This document shows positions 26,325 to 33,848 of a DNA stretch of 64,000 nucleotides, piece after piece. Origin of the DNA: CAVUXJ01 sp963814975 (GTDB lineage Bacteria; Acidobacteriota; Vicinamibacteria; Vicinamibacterales; CAVVIG01); contig CAWFFB010000030.1 of assembly GCA_963814975.1 (NCBI GenBank), positions 62,001 through 126,000 of the forward strand. Direction: 5' to 3'. The position numbers and the translations under genes were made by a program. Each line of letters starts with the position of its first letter. Within the stretch, counting starts at the first letter, position 1. The notes under the pieces were generated by a model, which searched no databases, was not told where the DNA came from, and saw only the letters and a list, made by a program, of their open reading frames with translations.

Positions 26325-27995
26325 CTACTTGCACGCCTCGAATTCGAGCACTGGTTGGCCGCTCGGGACCGACACGGGTACCAGCGTGCAGAGATGTTTC
26401 GGGCTCGCCCGTTCGTCGAACAAACCATCCCGGACAAAGGCGACCAGGTCGCGGAACTCGCCATGATTCAAATGAATCGGCGATCGAAGCCGCTTATCGA
26501 GCTTCGCCAAGACCGGTTCGATTGGCCCGAGTCGATGGACAAGGTCACTATCGACGCCAGCCGCGACTGGATTGTAATTACGGGCCGACTGTTCGACATC
26601 CAAATGGTGACGGATAGCATCTTCGAGCTTCGTGAACGCTCCGTTGTGGAAGAATGCGGGCGATACGCGGAGGTTTCTCAGCGGCGCGGTCCGGAATTTG
26701 TAGCGATCTGAGTCCAGGCCGGTTATCTGCTGCAGGCCGAAATCCTCATCCTTCCCAGGGCCGTCGTAAATCATGTTGCTGAAGTTCACGCCAAAGAACG
26801 GCGCAATCTGAGGCACGCCGATGACACGATCCTGGAAATCGCTGAACATCTCGTTCGCCTCCCCGGCCACGGCGTGGCACCGCACGCATCCTGCCTCGCC
26901 GAAGAAGAGCAGCGCGCCGCGTTTCTCGGACGCGGTCATCGCCTTTTCCTGCCCTCTGGCAAATTGATCGATCGGCGCATCCGCGAATGTCAATGTGAAC
27001 TCGAATTCCGCAATGGCCAGGCCGAACATCGTGAAGTCGATCGGGGCGCCTTTCCGTACGGTCGGGAACAGCTGACCGAACAACGTGCGGTACGCCGAGC
27101 TGTCATTCAACAGCTCCAGGGCGCTTTGGCGGATCGGCTCGTTGCGGAAGCCCGAATCGTCCGGTCCAGGAACCGGTTCGCCCTCCCCATCGTCGAACTG
27201 ACAGAAATCTGGTCCGAGTGTTGGGCACGTTCCAGTGAACCCCGCCACCTCGACGAGCTCCGTGGGAGGAATGTGCGCCTGAGCCTGCAGGAGGTGTTTG
27301 ACGATCGGATCGTTCGGGCGAAACATCACGTCGCCTTCAGGTGCCGGAAACAGGAAACCGCCCGAGTTGTCGAACGGATCGCCGGACGGCGCGCTGAATC
27401 GGCTGTTCCACATCAGCTTGCGTAGAAACACGGTGTTGACGACCATCGGCGAGCGGCGCTGATTGCGCGGTCCGGTGCGATGTGAGCCCACCTTGTTGTT
27501 GTTCTGAACCCCAATCGCAATCGACTGGGTGTCGCCAAACCCGTTCGTCGGTGAATGGCAACCGGCGCAGGTGTTGTCCCGACCGAGAGAATGAATCTTG
27601 TCGAACCACAGGAGCCGGCCGAGATCGGCCAACTTCGCATTGAGCCGTCGTCCGAGTCGCGCTTCGAGTGTCGATTCGATTTTTCCTGTGAACCGCGCCT
27701 TCCTGAGCACGCTCCGAAGCTCGGCGTCCAGCCCGCCGTCAGGATGTCCGTCACCGCGATCGTCATCACCGCGTCCGCCCCTGTGATCGTCTGAGCGGCC
27801 GTCGGAGCGATCGTCAGACCGGCCGTTGGAGCGATCGTCAGCGCGTCCGTTCGAGCGGCTGTCGCGGCGCTCGTCATCGCCCGCGGCTGCGTGTAGGACC
27901 GACGATGGCGCAGGCAGGCTCGGGATCAGGACCGCCCATCCCAGCACACCCACCGAGAACAGCGTCGCCACGACCATCGGTCTTCCAGCTCGCAT
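26325..27995 (-). CDS. Secreted di-haem cytochrome c peroxidase-like protein
   Basis: A 556-residue protein of the bacterial di-haem peroxidase/MauG superfamily. After a signal peptide (VVATLFSVGVLGWAVLIPSL) comes a highly charged Arg/Asp/Gly repeat of about 36 residues, then the enzyme domain with two haem-binding motifs, CAGCH (about residue 145) and CVRCH (about 375). The segment NTVFLRKLMWNSRFSAPSGD follows the first haem as in the family. Such proteins reduce peroxide with electrons from small cytochromes or oxidise protein side chains. ATG 27995 has AAGGAG eight bases upstream and is preferred to the start at 28016. It is longer than classical CcpA (about 340 residues) because of the repeat and a C-terminal extension. 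Confidence 0.88.
   Translation of the reverse strand: MRAGRPMVVATLFSVGVLGWAVLIPSLPAPSSVLHAAAGDDERRDSRSNGRADDRSNGRSDDRSDGRSDDHRGGRGDDDRGDGHPDGGLDAELRSVLRKARFTGKIESTLEARLGRRLNAKLADLGRLLWFDKIHSLGRDNTCAGCHSPTNGFGDTQSIAIGVQNNNKVGSHRTGPRNQRRSPMVVNTVFLRKLMWNSRFSAPSGDPFDNSGGFLFPAPEGDVMFRPNDPIVKHLLQAQAHIPPTELVEVAGFTGTCPTLGPDFCQFDDGEGEPVPGPDDSGFRNEPIRQSALELLNDSSAYRTLFGQLFPTVRKGAPIDFTMFGLAIAEFEFTLTFADAPIDQFARGQEKAMTASEKRGALLFFGEAGCVRCHAVAGEANEMFSDFQDRVIGVPQIAPFFGVNFSNMIYDGPGKDEDFGLQQITGLDSDRYKFRTAPLRNLRVSPAFFHNGAFTKLEDAIRHHLDVEQSARNYNPVAAGVDSDLVHRLGPIEPVLAKLDKRLRSPIHLNHGEFRDLVAFVRDGLFDERASPKHLCTLVPVSVPSGQPVLEFEACK
27747..27854 (-). repeat. Coding 24-bp tandem repeat in the di-haem peroxidase
   Basis: The region encodes degenerate 8-residue units of the type SNGRADDR / SNGRSDDR / SDGRSDDH / RGGRGDDD. 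It forms a charged, probably disordered linker between the signal peptide and the catalytic domain. Confidence 0.7.
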
Positions 27996-28122
27996 CGTGT
28001 CCGTCTCCTTCAGCACTTCGCCGTCTCCAAGGTCGAGTTATCCGGCCTTGTCTAGAAAATCACCAGGCAATGCGATTTGCGCGCTGGGTTCTTTGCCGAT
28101 GAGTTCAGTCGAGGCAAGCTAA

Positions 28123-28141
28123 CCGGCATGTTCCATGCCGG
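28123..28141. repeat. Inverted repeat CCGGCATG-TTC-CATGCCGG
   Basis: Perfect 8-bp arms around a three-base loop. It lies 128 bases upstream of the peroxidase start and lacks a T-tail, so it fits an operator or mRNA hairpin better than a terminator. Confidence 0.6.
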
Positions 28142-28303
28142 CGATCGCGTTACGGAAAATAGCTGTTAAGATACTGAATAATAAGGCTTTAATTGTTCAA
28201 AGCAACGCGTCTCATCATTGTGCAAGTGTGCCTGTTTAGCACACGGCTCGGCCGGTGGAGGTACAAGTCATTAAAGATCAATATATTACATCAAGGTCTA
28301 TAT

Positions 28304-28321
28304 TAGTACTTTAAAGTACTA
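28304..28321. repeat. 18-bp perfect palindrome TAGTACTTTAAAGTACTA
   Basis: A fully self-complementary 18-mer within the AT-rich spacer. Perfect palindromes of this size are typical binding sites for dimeric regulators. It is about 310 bases upstream of the di-haem peroxidase gene. Confidence 0.6.
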
Positions 28322-28461
28322 TTTATGGACACGTTTTGTCATCCAAAAAGGCATTATAAAACAGCCATAGAGTCATATCAGTATGGCAGTCGTGTCGAAT
28401 TATGAGAAAAGGTGGACCCCGACTGAGGCTTCGGGACGGAACTTCGACCGGGGCGGCCGCT

Positions 28462-28860
28462 CTAACGCTGGAGGAGGCTCCGGACTTCGCGCAGAAGTGG
28501 CTGCATCTCGGCCGATTTGGCGACGAAGACGTCCGGCTGGAGGTCGTTTTTCAGGTACTCCGGATCGCTCGGATCGCCGGAGGTGAGCATCACGACGGGG
28601 ATTCGACGCGTGGCAGGATCGTCGCGCAGCCGTCTGAGAAGCGCAAAGCCATCGAGGCCAGGCATCACGCTGTCAGTGACGATGAGATCGGGGGCGCGGC
28701 GATGGACCTCGTCGAGCCCTTCGATGCCGTCGGTGGCAGTCACGACATCATACTGTTCGCCTTCGAAAACCGTGCGGAGGAGGTAAAGAGCCGTGGGGCT
28801 GTCGTCGACGACCAGCACGCGCGCGCGGCCGGCCTGAAGCCTCTGGTTCGGATCGGTCAC
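28462..28860 (-). CDS. Single-domain response regulator
   Basis: A 132-residue receiver domain without an output domain. Conserved residues are visible: VLVVDDS acidic pair, phospho-acceptor aspartate in LIVTDSVMPGLDG, threonine in VVMLTSGD, and lysine in VFVAKSAEM. I chose GTG 28860 because GGAG lies about nine bases upstream and translation then begins just before the receiver fold (VTDPNQRLQAGRARVLVVDD); the frame extends upstream to 29037 but without protein-like composition. No kinase is adjacent. It may be a CheY-like messenger or phosphate sink for another system, possibly the chemosensory operon 2 kb away. Confidence 0.85.
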   Translation of the reverse strand: MTDPNQRLQAGRARVLVVDDSPTALYLLRTVFEGEQYDVVTATDGIEGLDEVHRRAPDLIVTDSVMPGLDGFALLRRLRDDPATRRIPVVMLTSGDPSDPEYLKNDLQPDVFVAKSAEMQPLLREVRSLLQR

Positions 28861-29043
28861 TAAGGTTCTCCGCCCCGGCGGATCGTCCGCCCAAACAAGA
28901 CCCAGCATATCACCGGGAGGGAGGGAGCCCGGGGCCACGAAGAAGCGTGAGATCGACGACCGGCGGTTGGTGATCGACCATTGATGGATTGACGATTGGC
29001 GAAGTTGTCCTGAGAAGATCTCGCGCGTTCCGTTCACTCCGAA

Positions 29044-29804
29044 TCAGGGTGCCGGCGCGGCTGCCTTCCAGCGCAGCACCAACGAGGCAGTCGTCGTATT
29101 GTCGCTCTTCTTGAATTGAGCCACTGGCAGGTTGGAGTAGCGAAAACAGGGTGGCCCAGCTTGAGGGCGAGGCGGTCGTTCATGGCAGCCTCCGCCGTGA
29201 CTTCGGCCTCCGAACGATACGCTGAGGCGTCCTTGAAGTCGGGATAGAACGTGACGCGTTGTGTACTGGATGCGCTGGCGCCGAACGGGATCCGGCTGAC
29301 GGCTTCGAGCACCCCGATGGGGTGGTCGCTGCTCGGCCCGGGCGAGAGCTCCTCATGGGTCCACCCGAGCGCAGTCAAGCCGTCGAGCGTCCAGCGGGGA
29401 AGGCGCACCAACGCCCAATTGAGCCCGCCGTCGAGAATCGAACGAAAGTCGATCCCCGCCAGGCGGTCGCGCTCGACGCGCTCGCCGGCCGACAGACCAA
29501 GGATCGCCGTCAGTTGCCGCTTGCCGCGGATGGCGGCGAGATATCGTTCGGCCATGCGGACGTCATGGTCCGACGTGCGGATCGCCGACGCGCCCGACTC
29601 GATCTGCCACGCAGGCCAGCGGCGAACGAGAGTGAATTCGCCGCCTACTGTCGTCGTTTCCGTGTTACCGCTGGTTCCAACGAAGGACGCCCCGACCTGC
29701 GTCTCCCCACGCTCCGTCTCGGAAGAAACAGCGGGGACCGGCGAGATTCGTGGCACTCTCGCTGGCCCCCGTTCGGCAAACGCGATTTCGCGGCTCCGGC
29801 GCAC
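29044..29804 (-). CDS. DUF481-type outer-membrane beta-barrel protein, frameshifted near 29142
   Basis: The frame from 29804 encodes typical DUF481 sequence (ETQVGASFVGTSGNTETTTV, VRRWPAWQIESGASAIRTSD, LGWTHEELS) up to LALKLGHPVF. The expected end of the family, RYSNLPVAQFKKSDNTTTAS and LVLRWKAAAPAP, lies in another frame and stops at 29044-29046, so one base appears to be missing in the TTTT run at about 29140. DUF481 proteins (YdiY-like, sometimes called salt-induced outer-membrane proteins) are small barrels of unknown function. No signal peptide is visible at the N-terminus, which may be damaged or mis-framed as well. Confidence 0.68.
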
Positions 29805-29863
29805 GCTTCGTCAAGTCCCATCCCTGTCAAAGCGGAGTCAGAAGCATTCACAGTGACGGTGAA

Positions 29864-30025
29864 TCAATTGTCGGTGGCCTGAAACCTGTCGTCCGTCCAC
29901 TCGTCGTTCTTGACCTTGTCCAGGTCCTTGCGGTCTGCCTGGCTGATGTCGGCATCGTTGCTGACCTGCTCCTGCTCGGCTGAGGGTTCGGTTTGCTCTT
30001 CGTGGTCTCGTCGTTCGTTGGCCAT
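29864..30025 (-). CDS. Small acidic, hydrophilic protein (53 residues)
   Basis: The minus-strand frame ATG 30025 to TGA 29864 encodes a 53-residue peptide starting MANERRDHEEQTEPSAEQEQ and ending NDEWTDDRFQATDN. It is very rich in Asp, Glu, Gln and Lys, with no hydrophobic core, so it is probably disordered. AAGGAG sits seven bases before the ATG, the best ribosome binding site in the neighbourhood, which supports translation. I do not recognise a family. Its composition resembles small stress-related hydrophilic proteins, but that is only a compositional comparison. Confidence 0.6.
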   Translation of the reverse strand: MANERRDHEEQTEPSAEQEQVSNDADISQADRKDLDKVKNDEWTDDRFQATDN

Positions 30026-30198
30026 CTGCAGCTCCTTGAGATTCAGTTACGTTGACGGGTCTTACCGTTGCATTTTTCGTTCCGACGGGACTGCTCGAGC
30101 GTTCCGGCCACATCCGCCGGTGCCTTCACAGTTGCGTCTTGAACCGCTGAAAGGGCATAGTCTCCGACGTGCGGGAGATCGCACCTAGGAGGTCACTG

Positions 30199-31275
30199 AT
30201 GAAAAACTTGTTGATTCCGGCTGTCGTGTGCACCGCACTGGGTGTTGCGGCCTTGGGCAGCTACGTGGGCGGCGCGCAGCAGCAGCCCGCCAAGCCAGCC
30301 CCGAGTGCGGATCCCTACGCCAACAATCCAGACGCGGGCACCCAGAAGTTTCCACTCGCTGCACCCGCAGGCACCGATAGCGGGGCCCGCAAGGCGGCTC
30401 CTGCTGGCGCCACGAACCAGGGGCCGTTCGATCCCGCCACCTGGAAGTACGGCCCGGCTTTCAACCCGCCGGCCGGCGCCAAGGTCTGGAATCCCGTCAA
30501 GCTCAAGATGATGCAAGGCGGCAAGGTGACCGGCGGCACGCTGTTCAGCGCCACCGATCCGGCGACGTACTGCGCGATGGCGAATGCCGGCTACGACTTC
30601 ATCTGGACGGAGATGCAGCACAACGAACGGGACTGGCAGGCCGTCGGCCGCATGTGGCGGACATGCCCCCATGCGAAGGCGGTCCCGGGGGTCCGTATCG
30701 CGGGAACCGATGAGCGGGAAATTCAGCACGCCGTGGATGCCGGCGCGCTCGTGCTCGTGGTGCCAACCGTGGACACGGTCGCGGAGGCCATCCAGGCCCG
30801 CGACTGGGCCTATTTCCCTCCGCTCGGGAGACGCAGCGCCGGGGGCGGTCAGGCGTTCGAGGCCGCGATGTGGGGCAGCGTCCCAGGTGGCTACCGTCAG
30901 ACGATCAATGACAACATCGTGCTGATCCTGATGATCGAGACATTGGAAGGCGTGAAGAATGCCGACGAGATCGCGAAGGTTCCGGGCGTGACGGCGATCT
31001 TCGCCGCGAGCGGAGATCTGGGCAACTTCACGGGCTACCCTCAGGGGGCGCCCGATTACGAACGGGCGATCAACATTGTCCACGACGCCGCGATCAAGGC
31101 ACGCGTCCGGCTCTGCGGACCACTGGCCTGGCGCGATCGCGCCGACTTCACCTGCTTCCAGGCGGGCAGCGAAACGGCGGCAATCGCTCGGGGCGTCGGC
31201 GCAGAGCTTGGGTCCCTCACCCACACACAAGCGAAACCGGAAGTTGGGCCCTTCGCTGTGCCGGCGAAGCCGTGA
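30199..31275 (+). CDS. Secreted HpcH/HpaI-family aldolase
   Basis: A 358-residue protein with a signal peptide (LLIPAVVCTALGVAALGSYV), a Pro/Ala-rich linker of about 70 residues and a TIM-barrel domain of the HpcH/HpaI class II aldolase family. Recognisable elements are FIWTEMQHNERDWQAV (where soluble homologues have the E-H catalytic segment), LVLVVPTVDTVAEAI, the metal-ligand glutamate in LMIETLEGVKN and aspartate in FAASGDLGNF. Family members cleave 2-keto-3-deoxy acids with a divalent metal. Export is unusual for this family. The start at ATG 30199 is supported by AGGAGG eight bases upstream; a CATAGT -10-like hexamer lies at about 30155. Confidence 0.85.
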   Translation: MKNLLIPAVVCTALGVAALGSYVGGAQQQPAKPAPSADPYANNPDAGTQKFPLAAPAGTDSGARKAAPAGATNQGPFDPATWKYGPAFNPPAGAKVWNPVKLKMMQGGKVTGGTLFSATDPATYCAMANAGYDFIWTEMQHNERDWQAVGRMWRTCPHAKAVPGVRIAGTDEREIQHAVDAGALVLVVPTVDTVAEAIQARDWAYFPPLGRRSAGGGQAFEAAMWGSVPGGYRQTINDNIVLILMIETLEGVKNADEIAKVPGVTAIFAASGDLGNFTGYPQGAPDYERAINIVHDAAIKARVRLCGPLAWRDRADFTCFQAGSETAAIARGVGAELGSLTHTQAKPEVGPFAVPAKP

Positions 31276-31428
31276 CGCTGCCCCGCGGCGGTCTCACCGT
31301 CTCGCGCTAATCGTTCGGTCGACGGGCTCGGGACCAACGGGCTCATCCGTCCCCTCGACATGGCTCAGGACGACCTGAGCCTGCCGAGGGTCGGTACGAT
31401 CTGACGTCCGATCTTGTCGAAGGGCCCG

Positions 31429-32535
31429 ATGCGTTCGCCCACAACCTTCGCCATCGCGCCGCCGATCGAGCCGATGCTCGCGAAGCTCGCCGAGGAACTG
31501 CCCACCGGGGCGTTCCTCTATGAGCCGAAATGGGACGGGTTCCGCGCGATCGTCTTTTGCAGCACATCCGACGTCTTCATCCAGAGTCGCGACTCGCGGC
31601 CGCTCGATCGCTACTTTCCAGAGCTGCACGACATCTTTCTCGCCCAGATGCCGGAGGGCTCGGTTGTCGACGGGGAGATCGTCATCGCCACGTCTCACGG
31701 CCTTGATTTCGATGCGCTCCAGCTTCGGCTTCATCCGGCCGCTTCGCGGGTGGCGAAGCTGGCGGCGATGACGCCGGCGGCGTTCGTCGCCTTCGACGTG
31801 CTCGCCGTCGACGGGCGGGACGTGCGCGGTGCTCCGCAGGGTGAGCGGAGGGCGCTGCTCGAGCAGGCGCTCGCGACCGTGACCCCGCCGATATACATCA
31901 CGCCGATGACCCGCGATCCGGCGGTCGCGGGCGAATGGCTCTCACGCTTCGAGGGTGCCGGCCTTGATGGCGTGGTCGCCAAGCCGGCAGCGGGAACCTA
32001 CGAACCAGGCAAGCGCGCGATGACGAAGGTCAAGCACGTGCGGACCGCCGACTGCGTCGTTGCCGGCTTTCGATGGCACAAGGCGGGGAAGGGACTGCTC
32101 GTTGGATCCCTGTTGCTCGGACTGTATGACGACAGGCGGGTGCTGCAACACGTGGGCGTGACGTCGTCATTCACAATGGCGGTGCGCAGGCAGTTGGCCG
32201 AGGAACTTGCGCCGCTGCGCGCAGGCGCGCTCGAGGCGCATCCCTGGCGCGAATGGGCGAACGCGGAGAGCAGCGACGCCGCCACACGCATGCCAGGCGC
32301 CCAGAGCCGGTGGAGTGCGGGAAAGGATCTTGGCTGGGAGCCGCTCCGGATCGAGCGTGTGTGCGAGGTCAAGTACGACCATATGCAAGGGCCGCGATTC
32401 CGCCATGCGGCCATCTTCCTGCGGTGGCGCAGCGACAAGCGACCCGGTGACTGCCGCTACGACCAGCTCGAGGTGACTCCGGCGTACGAGCTCGCGAAGG
32501 TGTTCGGCGAAGCAGTGCCTCGCAAGCCCAGGTAG
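31429..32535 (+). CDS. ATP-dependent DNA ligase (LigC type)
   Basis: A 368-residue ligase consisting of adenylation and OB-fold domains only. The lysine that takes AMP is in YEPKWDGFRAI (residue ~35); other nucleotidyltransferase motifs are visible as SRDSRPLDRYFPEL, VVDGEIVI, AFDVLAVDGRD, GLDGVVAKPAAGTYEPGKRA and MTKVKHVRTADCVV. There is no polymerase or phosphoesterase domain, unlike LigD, so it resembles LigC, which seals nicks in repair. ATG 31429 is chosen for its AAGGG site; TTG 31414 is possible. No Ku gene lies in the window. It appears monocistronic. Confidence 0.9.
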   Translation: MRSPTTFAIAPPIEPMLAKLAEELPTGAFLYEPKWDGFRAIVFCSTSDVFIQSRDSRPLDRYFPELHDIFLAQMPEGSVVDGEIVIATSHGLDFDALQLRLHPAASRVAKLAAMTPAAFVAFDVLAVDGRDVRGAPQGERRALLEQALATVTPPIYITPMTRDPAVAGEWLSRFEGAGLDGVVAKPAAGTYEPGKRAMTKVKHVRTADCVVAGFRWHKAGKGLLVGSLLLGLYDDRRVLQHVGVTSSFTMAVRRQLAEELAPLRAGALEAHPWREWANAESSDAATRMPGAQSRWSAGKDLGWEPLRIERVCEVKYDHMQGPRFRHAAIFLRWRSDKRPGDCRYDQLEVTPAYELAKVFGEAVPRKPR

Positions 32536-32567
32536 AAGCCGAGCCAGACGGCGCCGGTGGTGTTCCG

Positions 32568-33668
32568 CTACGACGAGAGCCGGAGCAACTTTGCCAGGTT
32601 TCCGCCGAGGATGGCTTCCTTCTCGGCATTATTCAAGAACGGTGCATTGAGAATGAGATCCACGGTCACCGGCCAGTCAAAGGGATAGTCCGTTCCGTAG
32701 ACGATCTGGCTGGCGCCGCACTCGGCGACGAGATGGCGAAGGCCCTCCGGGTGAAAAATGATCGTATCCACGAAGAGTTCTTTCTTGAAATACTCGCTCG
32801 GACGCTTTTTCAGGTTCCTGCAATCTTCGCCGACGCTCCGGCCACACAACGCATCCGACCGGCCACTATAGGAAGCGAGGTAGCCGCCCGCATGTGCCGC
32901 GCAGATCTTGAGACCGGGAAAACGATCCAGGGTGCCCTCGAAAATCAGGTGGGATAGAAACACCGTGGTTTCCAGCGGATTGCCAATCGTGTTGGCCAGT
33001 CCGCCTTTGCCCTTCAGACGATCGTTCTGCGTCGTACCGGGAGCGGGCTGGGGATGCATGAACACGACGATCCCCAGTTCCTCCGCCTTGGCCCAAAAGG
33101 GGTCGAACTTGGGCGCTGACAGTTCCTCGCCTTCGACGCTTCCGCCGATGGCGACACCGCGCAGGCCCAGTTTCCTGACGGCGAGGTCCAACTGATCGGC
33201 CGCCATGTCGGGATGCTGCAAGGCGACCGACGCGAGACCCACGAATCGATCCGGATGCGCGGCGCACCATGCTGCCAGCTTTTCATTCTGGACCGTGATG
33301 ATGTCGCGGGCCATCGCTCGGTCGGCCGCGTACCAGATGGCGTTGATGCTCAGGGCCTCGACGTCGACCCCCTGCTCGTCCATTGCGCGCAGGCGGTCTG
33401 GCCCCAGCACCTGGGGCTTGCTGCTGAGCAGGGCTTCGAGCACCGGCGCGATCTTCGATCCCTTGACGACCTCCAGGACCTCAGGGATGGCGCAGTGCGC
33501 ATGAACATCCACGGTCCGTATTCGACGCCCACCCACGGACACCGCCCGGCGCCTGGGGGCGGGGCCAGTCTGAAGCGATCGCAGTGCTGCATCGAGCGGG
33601 CCGCTGCCCAACAGCATGCCCGCCGTCGCGGAGCCCGCTCTGTTGATGAATTCCCTGCGGTTCGGCAT
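32568..33668 (-). CDS. Tat-exported amidohydrolase (ACMSD-like, Amidohydro_2)
   Basis: A 366-residue metal-dependent hydrolase or decarboxylase. It begins with a twin-arginine signal (MPNRREFINRAGSATAGMLL). The catalytic domain has the metal-binding VDVHAHC, the later histidines in VVFMHPQPAPGT and ICAAHAGGYLASY, and the terminal aspartate in VYGTDYPFDWPV, all typical of the family of 2-amino-3-carboxymuconate semialdehyde decarboxylase. AGGAGAGGAC directly before ATG 33668 supports this start; the same frame stays open far upstream on the antisense side of another gene but without meaning. Substrate unknown; Tat export implies a folded metalloenzyme in the periplasm. Confidence 0.88.
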   Translation of the reverse strand: MPNRREFINRAGSATAGMLLGSGPLDAALRSLQTGPAPRRRAVSVGGRRIRTVDVHAHCAIPEVLEVVKGSKIAPVLEALLSSKPQVLGPDRLRAMDEQGVDVEALSINAIWYAADRAMARDIITVQNEKLAAWCAAHPDRFVGLASVALQHPDMAADQLDLAVRKLGLRGVAIGGSVEGEELSAPKFDPFWAKAEELGIVVFMHPQPAPGTTQNDRLKGKGGLANTIGNPLETTVFLSHLIFEGTLDRFPGLKICAAHAGGYLASYSGRSDALCGRSVGEDCRNLKKRPSEYFKKELFVDTIIFHPEGLRHLVAECGASQIVYGTDYPFDWPVTVDLILNAPFLNNAEKEAILGGNLAKLLRLSS

Positions 33669-33848
33669 GTCCTCTCCTTGTTCGTGCAGCGATTGGACGA
33701 GGGGATTATAGACGCAAGGGGCGAGTGGCCCGCCAGCAAATTCCTCCACCGAACACCGAGGCATCGCCGGTTCTGACGGGAGAATAGCCTGCGGTGGTTG
33801 TGCAGTATCGAACAGTCCCGGGGGGCGCCCGGCCGATACACTGCCGAC

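Larger units (their letters stand above)
28017..28461. other. AT-rich island between the peroxidase and a response regulator
   Basis: A spacer of about 445 bases whose part from about 28140 to 28400 is strikingly AT-rich against a GC-rich background, for example TTAAAGATCAATATATTAC. No reading frame of note exists on either strand. It holds an inverted repeat (28123-28141) and an 18-base perfect palindrome (28304-28321). On the minus strand a TATAAT hexamer occurs at about 28355-28360 (plus-strand ATTATA). It lies upstream of the di-haem peroxidase and downstream of the response regulator gene, so it should include the peroxidase promoter. Confidence 0.6.
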
